The position numbers and the translations under genes are program-made. From positions 1 to 5,827 of the forward strand of contig CAMEUC010000094.1 in assembly GCA_945937855.1 (NCBI GenBank): DNA of 5,827 nt, read 5' to 3'. Numbering within the stretch: position 1 is the stretch's first letter; every line of letters starts with the position of its first letter. The stretch comes from an uncultured Clostridium sp. GTDB taxonomy: Bacteria; Bacillota; Clostridia; TANB77; CAG-508. The notes beneath the pieces were generated by a model that saw nothing but the letters and a program-made list of their open reading frames with translations, was not told the origin of the DNA and did no database searches. Shown in pieces: positions 1 to 4,283 of the stretch.

Positions 1-10
1 AATAATATAA

Positions 11-367
11 TTGCTTTTAAAGATTAAGAAAAAAATTGTAAAGATTATTCTAATAAGCACATTTATTATGTTATTTTTAATATCAACTTCAATAATTTAT
101 TTTTTTGGAGCATTTGGCTATACCCCTGAACATGTTGTCGAAAAGGATGGGCAAAAGTTTGTTGCATATGTGAGTGGATTTAAGAGAACTTATGTGAATT
201 ACTAGGATTATAAAAATATATTTGTAGTTGAAAATCAGAAAAGAATAGAAGAATATTATGGCAAGGGTGGATTTGATACAATAGAAAATAAATATGGATA
301 TGAATATAATGTTGAAAGGACAACATACTACGATGAAAAGGGAGAGATTATATCTATAAATGAATAG
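11..367 (+). pseudogene. Small membrane-anchored or secreted protein gene, split by an in-frame TAG
   Basis: Reading from a TTG at 11, a lysine-rich N-terminus is followed by a long hydrophobic stretch (about residues 9-34), which looks like an uncleaved signal or membrane anchor. A soluble segment follows with PEHVVEKDGQKFVAYV. A TAG at 203-205 ends this frame after 64 residues. The same frame then continues open for 53 more codons with coherent, charged, tyrosine-rich protein sequence (DYKNIFVVENQ, then EEYYGKGGFD, then TTYYDEKGE) to a second TAG at 365-367. The halves read as one protein of about 118 residues in which a Tyr codon (TAT or TAC) probably became TAG; no restart codon is obvious after the break. 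It resembles small hypothetical exported proteins of clostridia, from memory only. The true start is unsure: TAA at 8-10 is in frame, no ribosome site is visible before the TTG, and the gene may also be cut or damaged at its 5' end. Function unknown. Confidence 0.6.
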
Positions 368-414
368 ACAAATTACAAGGTGTATTTTTAATTTTATTCG
401 AACATCAAAAAAAA

Positions 415-433
415 TATTGACTTTAATTCAATA
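415..433. promoter_or_regulatory. Candidate operator: 19-bp near-palindrome over the -35 box of operon 1
   Basis: TATTGACTT-T-AATTCAATA is a 9-1-9 inverted repeat in which eight of nine pairs match. It covers the -35 hexamer and the first part of the spacer of the rubrerythrin promoter, where a bound repressor would block RNA polymerase. Dyads with a single central base are typical of Fur/PerR-family sites, but this one matches the Bacillus PerR box (TTATAATNATTATAA) poorly. The bound protein is therefore inferred, not shown. Confidence 0.4.
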
Positions 434-445
434 ATGTGATATTTT
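417..445 (+). promoter_or_regulatory. Sigma-A-type promoter of operon 1 (rbr-dfx-fprA-rd)
   Basis: TTGACT at 417-422, a 17-bp spacer, and TATTTT at 440-445 preceded by TG at 437-438 (extended -10). Transcription should start near 452, giving a leader of about 25 nt that holds AGGAGGT at 464-470, seven bases before the ATG at 478. It is the only clear promoter found before the first rubrerythrin gene. Confidence 0.65.
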
Positions 446-477
446 TCATAGATAAAAAGTATTAGGAGGTAGTAATT

Positions 478-1017
478 ATGGAATTAAAAGGATCAAAAAC
501 AGAGCAAAATTTAATGACGGCTTTTGCCGGAGAATCTCAGGCAAGAAATAAATATACATATTTTGCTAGTAAAGCAAAAAAAGAAGGATATGAACAAATA
601 GCTGCAATTTTCCAAGAAACAGCTGATAATGAAAAAGAACATGCAAAAATGTGGTTTAAATTATTAAATGGTGGAGAAATTGGAACAACAGCTGAGAACT
701 TAAAAGCTGCTGCTGATGGAGAAAATTATGAATGGACAGATATGTATGCTGAATTTGCTAAAATAGCTAAAGAAGAAGGTTTTGACCATATTGCATACTT
801 ATTTGAAGAAGTTGGCAAAATTGAAAAAGAACATGAAGAAAGATATTTAAAATTATTAGAAAATGTAAAAGATGGAAAAGTGTTTGAAGCAGGAGAAGTT
901 AAAATATGGAAATGTAGAAATTGTGGACATATTGTTGTTGGAACAAAAGCTCCAGAAGTTTGCCCTGTATGTAGCCATCCAAAAGCATATTTCGAAATTA
1001 AAGCTGAAAATTATTAA
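478..1017 (+). CDS. rbr: Rubrerythrin (non-heme diiron peroxidase with C-terminal rubredoxin domain)
   Basis: The product is a cytoplasmic peroxidase that reduces H2O2 to water with electrons from rubredoxin; the tail rubredoxin centre passes them to the diiron site. The 179 residues are close to the usual 180-195. The four-helix diiron domain spans about residues 1-130. Expected iron ligands are visible: E19 in AGESQARNKY, E52 and H55 in NEKEHA, E82 and E85 in GENYEW, and E116 and H119 in IEKEHEERY. The rubredoxin tail has C146-x2-C149 and C162-x2-C165. The order is the classical one (diiron first, rubredoxin last), not the reversed clostridial form. The ATG is fixed by AGGAGGT seven bases upstream. 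First gene of an operon with superoxide reductase, whose H2O2 product it would consume. By hand count it is about 84% identical to the second rubrerythrin at 3681-4220 (29 differences in 179) but prefers GCT for alanine where that copy prefers GCA. Confidence 0.97.
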   Translation: MELKGSKTEQNLMTAFAGESQARNKYTYFASKAKKEGYEQIAAIFQETADNEKEHAKMWFKLLNGGEIGTTAENLKAAADGENYEWTDMYAEFAKIAKEEGFDHIAYLFEEVGKIEKEHEERYLKLLENVKDGKVFEAGEVKIWKCRNCGHIVVGTKAPEVCPVCSHPKAYFEIKAENY

Positions 1018-1069
1018 AATATAGGAAAACTATTCTTATGAGAAATATAAATTAATATGGAGGGAATTT

Positions 1070-1450
1070 ATGAAAAAAGAATTAGTAATAAAAAGATGTT
1101 CTAAATGTCAAGCTTTAGTTGAAGTCATAAAAGATTGTACTAGTGATAATTGTAGTATTAAATGTTGCGGTGAAGAAATGATAGAATTAGCTCCAAATAG
1201 TGTAGACGCATCTTTTGAAAAACATGTACCAAACTATGAAGCAATAGATAATCATATAATCGTAAAGGTTAACCATGTTATGGAGGAAGACCATTTTATA
1301 GAATGGATTGCAATGTTAGCAAATAATAAAATTATAAAGAAATTTTTATTGCCAGGTGAAGAAGCCTGTGTAATATTTCCATATGTTAAAGGAAGTAAAA
1401 TTTATTCTTTTTGTAATAAACATGGACTTTGGTCAAAAGAAGTTGAATAA
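1070..1450 (+). CDS. dfx: Superoxide reductase, two-domain desulfoferrodoxin
   Basis: Reduces superoxide to H2O2 without releasing O2, taking electrons from rubredoxin; cytoplasmic. The 126 residues fit the family. The N-terminal desulforedoxin domain carries Fe(Cys)4 centre I with C10-x2-C13 and the adjacent pair C32-C33. The catalytic domain carries centre II (Fe with four His and one Cys): H52 in the signature EKHVP, H69, H75, C115 and H118 (CNKHGLW). E50 and K51 of EKHVP are the residues known to assist catalysis. All ligands are present, so it should be active. Oddities: the desulforedoxin loop between C13 and C32 is a little longer than usual and holds two extra cysteines (C23, C28). 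GGAGGG at 1059-1064 gives a five-base spacing to the ATG. It lies 52 bases after rubrerythrin with no terminator between, so the two are probably co-transcribed. Confidence 0.96.
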   Translation: MKKELVIKRCSKCQALVEVIKDCTSDNCSIKCCGEEMIELAPNSVDASFEKHVPNYEAIDNHIIVKVNHVMEEDHFIEWIAMLANNKIIKKFLLPGEEACVIFPYVKGSKIYSFCNKHGLWSKEVE

Positions 1451-1500
1451 ATATAGATAAATTAAACTTTTGGTGTGAGATTTATTACATAGAAAGGACT

Positions 1501-2679
1501 GTGATAAAAGTGAAAGATATTATCATTTCTGATGATATAATATATATCGGAGCAGATGATAAAGATATTGAATTATTTGAGAATCAATATAATGTGCCAA
1601 ATGGAGTAGCATATAATTCATACATAATAATTGATAAAAAAATTGCAATAATGGATACAATTGATAAAAGAAGAACAAATCAATGGCTTGAAAATTTAGA
1701 TAAAGCATTAAATGGCAGAAAACCTGATTATTTAGTTATTTCACATCTGGAACCAGACCATGCTTACAATATAAATACTTTAATGAAAAAATATCCAGAT
1801 ATAAAGTTAGTTGGAAATTCGAAAACTTTTACCTTTTTACCTCAATTTTTTGATATACAAAATTTAGACTCAAAAAAAATTGAAGTAAAAGAAGGAGAAA
1901 TTTTAGACTTAGGAAACCATAAATTAAAATTCATTATGGCACCAATGGTACATTGGCCAGAGGTAATGATGACATATGAAGAAAAAGAAAAAATATTATT
2001 TTCAGCAGATGGATTTGGTAAATTTGGAACATTAGATACCAAAGAGGATTGGGATTGCGAAGCCAGAAGATATTATTTTAATATAGTTGGGAAATATGGT
2101 TTACAAGTACAAACATTATTAAAAAAAGTTATGAATTTAGATATAGAAAAAATTTGTCCTTTACATGGACCAATACTAAATGAAAACTTAGTACATTATA
2201 TTGAAAAATATAATATTTGGAGCAGCTATAATGCTGAAAGTGATGGTGTGTATATAGCTTGTGCATCAATTCATGGAAATACATATAGTGCTTGTGAAAA
2301 GTTAAAGGAAATCTTAGAAGAAAAAGGCATAAGCAAAGTAGTTTTATCGAATTTATCAAAAGAAGATTGGTCAGAAGCAATAGAAAATGCATTTAGATAT
2401 GGGAAAATTGTATTTGCTTCTTCAACATATAATATGGAAATATTTACTCCAATGAGAAACCTATTATTGAATTTAAAAGAAAAAAATTATCAAAATAAGA
2501 TTGTTGGATTGATCGAAAATGGAACTTGGGCACCAAATTCTGCAAAATGTATGAAAGAGATATTGAACACAATGAAAAATATAGATATAATAGAACCAGT
2601 AGTTACAATTAAATCCAAACTTTCAGAAGAAAATTGTTTGCAATTATATAAAATGGCAGAAGATTTAATAAAAAAATAA
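1501..2679 (+). CDS. fprA: Flavodiiron protein (class A), rubredoxin:oxygen oxidoreductase
   Basis: Four-electron reduction of O2 to water (in some members NO to N2O) with electrons from rubredoxin; cytoplasmic, usually an antiparallel dimer placing FMN of one subunit near the diiron site of the other. Residues about 1-245 are the metallo-beta-lactamase-like domain with the diiron ligands H82-x-E84-x-D86-H87, H151 (MVHWPEV), D170 (SADGFG) and H222 (LHGP). Residues about 249-392 are a flavodoxin domain with an FMN phosphate loop at SIHGNTYSA (255-263). No extra C-terminal rubredoxin or reductase domain, hence class A; 392 residues is normal. A separate rubredoxin gene follows by 16 bases. Start: GTG at 1501 is used here, but AAAGGA at 1493-1498 lies only two bases before it. 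A second GTG at 1510 would give MKDIIISDD, closer to family N-termini as I recall them, and may be the real start. There is no sign of damage. Confidence 0.95.
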   Translation: MIKVKDIIISDDIIYIGADDKDIELFENQYNVPNGVAYNSYIIIDKKIAIMDTIDKRRTNQWLENLDKALNGRKPDYLVISHLEPDHAYNINTLMKKYPDIKLVGNSKTFTFLPQFFDIQNLDSKKIEVKEGEILDLGNHKLKFIMAPMVHWPEVMMTYEEKEKILFSADGFGKFGTLDTKEDWDCEARRYYFNIVGKYGLQVQTLLKKVMNLDIEKICPLHGPILNENLVHYIEKYNIWSSYNAESDGVYIACASIHGNTYSACEKLKEILEEKGISKVVLSNLSKEDWSEAIENAFRYGKIVFASSTYNMEIFTPMRNLLLNLKEKNYQNKIVGLIENGTWAPNSAKCMKEILNTMKNIDIIEPVVTIKSKLSEENCLQLYKMAEDLIKK

Positions 2680-2695
2680 AAAGGAGGTGTGTACT

Positions 2696-2833
2696 ATGAA
2701 ATATAAATGCACAGCCTGTGGATATATTTATGATGATAATGTAGAAGCAGTAAAATTTGAAGATTTACCAGATGATTGGGTTTGTCCTTTATGTGGTCTT
2801 GGAAAAGAATTCTTTGAAAAAATAGAAGAATAA
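2696..2833 (+). CDS. rd: Rubredoxin, short-loop type (45 residues)
   Basis: Small cytoplasmic one-electron carrier with one Fe(Cys)4 centre; donor to flavodiiron protein, superoxide reductase and rubrerythrin, all encoded just upstream. The translation has both knuckles, C5-x2-C8-G-Y and C30-P-L-C33-G, around the conserved core VKFEDLPDDW. At 45 residues it is shorter than the common 52-54 because the loop between the first knuckle and the DLPDDW segment is reduced; a 45-residue rubredoxin of this kind is known from Desulfovibrio desulfuricans. The ribosome site AAGGAGGTG (2681-2689) is very strong and six bases from the ATG, so high expression is likely. It is about 61% identical (27 of 44) to the rubredoxin domain of the fusion protein at 4284. 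Last gene of operon 1, followed directly by a terminator. Confidence 0.95.
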   Translation: MKYKCTACGYIYDDNVEAVKFEDLPDDWVCPLCGLGKEFFEKIEE

Positions 2834-2843
2834 GAAATGATTT

Positions 2844-2879
2844 AAGAGTTTAATTTAATAATGAAATTAAACTCTTTTT
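2844..2879 (+). terminator. Rho-independent terminator of operon 1
   Basis: A perfect 13-bp inverted repeat (2844-2856 with 2864-2876), AAGAGTTTAATTT and its complement, with a 7-base loop. The descending arm ends in CTCTTTTT, giving a short U run. It begins ten bases after the rubredoxin stop codon. Confidence 0.85.
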
Positions 2880-2984
2880 ACAATAAAATCAGGTAAAACT
2901 TATAAATACTTGGATTTTAGATACAAATTACAATAAGTAAATCAAAATACTTTAGCAAATATTACAAAAATTAAATAATAAAAA

Positions 2985-2993
2985 TGTTATACT
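2985..2993 (+). promoter_or_regulatory. Extended -10 promoter element before the repeat block
   Basis: TGTTATACT gives TG-N-TATACT, a good extended -10. The best -35-like hexamer, TTACAA at 2962-2967, sits 20 bp upstream, which is too far for a normal promoter, so function would depend on the extended -10. The predicted start of transcription (about 3000) falls at the first TTGAACGA repeat. Confidence 0.45.
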
Positions 2994-2997
2994 ATGG

Positions 2998-3033
2998 TTG
3001 AACGATTGAACGATATTTTGAACGATTGAACGA
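2998..3033. repeat. Four direct repeats of TTGAACGA (two tandem pairs, 4-bp gap)
   Basis: TTGAACGA occurs at 2998-3005, 3006-3013, 3018-3025 and 3026-3033. The two 16-bp tandem pairs are separated by TATT, so the pair unit recurs every 20 bp, about two helical turns, on the same face of DNA. The block lies exactly where transcription from the upstream -10 should begin, and ends about 20 bases before the start codon of the remnant gene at 3055. This placement suggests a multi-site operator bound cooperatively by a regulator, possibly one once encoded downstream. Exact copies of the octamer were not noticed elsewhere in the window. Confidence 0.8.
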
Positions 3034-3054
3034 TTAGAAATGGAGGTAAGTAGC

Positions 3055-3138
3055 ATGAATGAGAATGAATCAATAGAATTTAAAGAAAATTATACAGAAA
3101 AAATATATTATGTAGGAATAAAAAATGGCAGACAATAA
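3055..3138 (+). pseudogene. Remnant of an AlbA_2/Schlafen-type regulator gene (27 codons)
   Basis: A good ribosome site (TGGAGGTAAG, 3041-3050) precedes ATG at 3055. The product begins MNENESIEFKENYTEKIY and then YVGIKNGRQ before a TAA. The first part matches my recollection of the N-terminus of AlbA_2 (divergent AAA_4, formerly RecG-like) regulators, in which the pattern E-FK---T-KI- is followed by about 15 residues ending in GG-IYIGI-NG. Here those residues seem to be missing, so TEKIY runs directly into YVGIKNG, as expected of an internal deletion. Full-length members have several hundred residues. After position 3125 a different frame stays open to 3233 (35 codons from TGG at 3126, through SYRSNYLSNYKKL and VIDKLYEII) with protein-like composition; it may be another piece of the same decayed gene. 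A genuine small peptide remains possible. Family assignment is tentative. Confidence 0.45.
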
Positions 3139-3207
3139 AAATAGTAAGTTATCGCTCAAATTATCTTTCTAATTATAAAAAATTGAGTAATAATAATCAT
3201 AAAGTTA

Positions 3208-3236
3208 TTGACAAACTATATGAAATAATATAAAAT
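3208..3236 (+). promoter_or_regulatory. Sigma-A-type promoter of operon 2 (perR-rbr-fusion)
   Basis: Consensus TTGACA at 3208-3213, exactly 17 bp, then TAAAAT at 3231-3236. Predicted transcription start is about 3243, at the left edge of the 23-bp palindrome. The leader would be about 36 nt. It is the strongest -35/-10 pair in the window and is embedded in the decayed sequence upstream of perR. Confidence 0.7.
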
Positions 3237-3242
3237 AAAACA

Positions 3243-3265
3243 AAATTAGGAATAATTCCTAATTT
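3243..3265. promoter_or_regulatory. Perfect 23-bp palindrome, candidate PerR autoregulatory operator
   Basis: AAATTAGGAAT at 3243-3253 and its exact complement at 3255-3265 flank one central A (11-1-11, no mismatch). It sits between the predicted transcription start and the perR ribosome site, a normal place for a repressor to act. The single-base centre fits Fur/PerR binding geometry. Over the central 7-1-7 bases only about four of seven positions per half match the Bacillus PerR consensus, so it would be a divergent box. A hairpin role in RNA is less likely because the loop is one base and no U run follows. PerR controlling its own operon is inference. Confidence 0.55.
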
Positions 3266-3278
3266 AGAAAGAGGATAC

Positions 3279-3677
3279 ATGAATAACTATTCTAAGCAAA
3301 GAGAAATTATACTAGAAACATTTAAGTATTTAAATCATCCAACAGCGGAACAAATATATGATAAAGTACATCAAGATAATCCAACTATTAGTAAAAGTAC
3401 AGTTTATAGAAATTTAAATGTTTTATTGGAAAATAAAACTATCAAGAAAATAAAAGTATTAACTGGACCAGACAAATATGATTATATTGATAAAGAACAT
3501 TATCATGTAATATGCAACAAATGTGGAAAAGTTTTTGATTTTATGTATCAGTTTAAGAAGGAAAAACTAAAAGAATTGATCCATAATCAAACGAGTGTAA
3601 TTACTAATGTAGACAGTATCATTTTATATGGAATATGTGAAGAATGTAAATCTAAAATAAAGTATGAGGAGGAATAA
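3279..3677 (+). CDS. perR: PerR-type peroxide-sensing Fur-family repressor
   Basis: A cytoplasmic DNA-binding repressor; with Fe(II) bound it blocks peroxide-defence genes, and H2O2 oxidises its ligand histidines and releases it. The winged-helix domain is about residues 1-65, with recognition helix KSTVYRNLNVLLE (39-51). The dimerisation domain follows. The regulatory metal site is complete at the spacing of B. subtilis PerR: H20 (NHPTAEQIY), D68, H74 and H76 (EHYHVIC), and D87 (VFDF). An aspartate at the last position is the feature that separates PerR from Fur. The structural zinc site is C79-x2-C82 and C120-x2-C123. At 132 residues it lacks about 17 N-terminal residues found in the Bacillus protein, as in other short clostridial forms. 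The start is set by AGAGGA at 3270-3275, a rather close site. It is first in an operon with its presumed targets, and its last three Glu codons form the ribosome site of the next gene. Confidence 0.92.
   Translation: MNNYSKQREIILETFKYLNHPTAEQIYDKVHQDNPTISKSTVYRNLNVLLENKTIKKIKVLTGPDKYDYIDKEHYHVICNKCGKVFDFMYQFKKEKLKELIHNQTSVITNVDSIILYGICEECKSKIKYEEE
3667..3672 (+). promoter_or_regulatory. Ribosome binding site of rbr2 inside the end of perR
   Basis: AGGAGG is formed by the final glutamate codons of perR (GAGGAGGAA before TAA at 3675-3677), eight bases before the rbr2 ATG at 3681. Only three bases separate stop and start, so ribosomes finishing perR can feed directly into rbr2 (translational coupling). 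Confidence 0.8.
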
Positions 3678-3680
3678 AAA

Positions 3681-4220
3681 ATGGAATTAAAAGGATCAAA
3701 AACAGAAAAAAATTTAATGGAGGCATTTGCAGGAGAATCACAAGCAAGAAATAAATATACCTATTTTGCAAGCAAAGCTAAAAAGGAAGGATATGAGCAA
3801 ATAGCAGCAATATTCCAAGAAACAGCAGATAATGAAAAAGAACATGCAAAATTATGGTTTAAACTATTACATGATGAAGATATACCATCTACAGCTGAAA
3901 ATTTAAAAGCAGCAGCAGAAGGAGAAAATTTTGAATGGACAGATATGTATGATAGAATGGCAAAAGAAGCAAAGGAAGAAGGATTTGATAGAATAGCATA
4001 TTTATTTGAAGCGGTTGGAAAGATAGAAAAAGAACATGAAGAAAGATATAAAAAATTATTAGAAAATGTAGAAGATGGGTTAGTATTTTCTAAAGATGGA
4101 GATAAAATTTGGAAATGTAGAAATTGTGGACATATTGTAATTGGTAAAGAAGCACCAGAAATTTGCCCAGTTTGTAGTCATCCAAAAGCATATTTTGAAA
4201 TAAAAGCAGAAAATTATTAA
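3681..4220 (+). CDS. rbr: Rubrerythrin, second copy (diiron peroxidase with rubredoxin domain)
   Basis: Same role as the copy at 478-1017: rubredoxin-dependent reduction of H2O2 to water in the cytoplasm. It has 179 residues with every expected ligand at identical positions: E19, E52, H55, E82, E85, E116 and H119 for the diiron site, and C146, C149, C162, C165 for the tail rubredoxin. The 29 differences from the first copy (hand count) cluster at residues 64-70, 91-96 and 134-141 (the linker before the rubredoxin), leaving the metal sites and the first 50 residues nearly unchanged. Silent sites differ widely and alanine codons are mostly GCA (17 of 20) against mostly GCT (13 of 21) in the other copy. 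This argues against a very recent duplication or recent conversion. Immediately follows perR, so its expression should rise as PerR is inactivated. Confidence 0.97.
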   Translation: MELKGSKTEKNLMEAFAGESQARNKYTYFASKAKKEGYEQIAAIFQETADNEKEHAKLWFKLLHDEDIPSTAENLKAAAEGENFEWTDMYDRMAKEAKEEGFDRIAYLFEAVGKIEKEHEERYKKLLENVEDGLVFSKDGDKIWKCRNCGHIVIGKEAPEICPVCSHPKAYFEIKAENY

Positions 4221-4231
4221 TATATTAGTAA

Positions 4232-4261
4232 AATAAGAGATACCTTTTTGTATCTCTTATT
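4232..4261 (+). other. Intercistronic RNA hairpin between rbr2 and the fusion gene
   Basis: A perfect 12-bp inverted repeat: AATAAGAGATAC at 4232-4243 pairs with 4250-4261 around a CTTTTT loop. Unlike the terminators at 2844 and 5789 it is followed by TGAAATTAAAAAAGG, with no U run. It is therefore more likely an mRNA stability or processing element, or a partial attenuator that lowers the downstream gene relative to rbr2. It ends nine bases before the next gene's ribosome site. Confidence 0.65.
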
Positions 4262-4283
4262 GAAATTAAAAAAGGAGGAAAAA

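Noticed and set aside
203..205. TAG read as pyrrolysine
   Set aside because: No pyl genes or methylamine metabolism are visible in the window, and the flanking sequence fits loss of a tyrosine codon better; kept as a point mutation unless genome data say otherwise.
1021..1039. Imperfect palindrome ATAGGAAAA-C-TATTCTTAT between rbr and dfx, considered as another PerR-like site
   Set aside because: Two of nine pairs mismatch, spacing of the GGAA/TTC cores differs from the perR palindrome, and no promoter is visible around it.
2936..2953. Short inverted repeat AGTA...TACT upstream of the repeat block
   Set aside because: The stem is only about four to five AT-rich base pairs, expected by chance in this composition.
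2998..3033. Repeat block considered as a CRISPR array or attachment site
   Set aside because: The units are only 8 bp with 0- to 4-bp gaps, no spacers of CRISPR length exist, and no cas, integrase or transposase gene is present.
4248..4283. Twelve-residue N-terminal extension of the fusion protein from a TTG start
   Set aside because: The TTG is within the hairpin at 4232-4261, has no ribosome site, and would translate through the real AAAGGAGG signal; the rubredoxin fold begins at ATG 4284.
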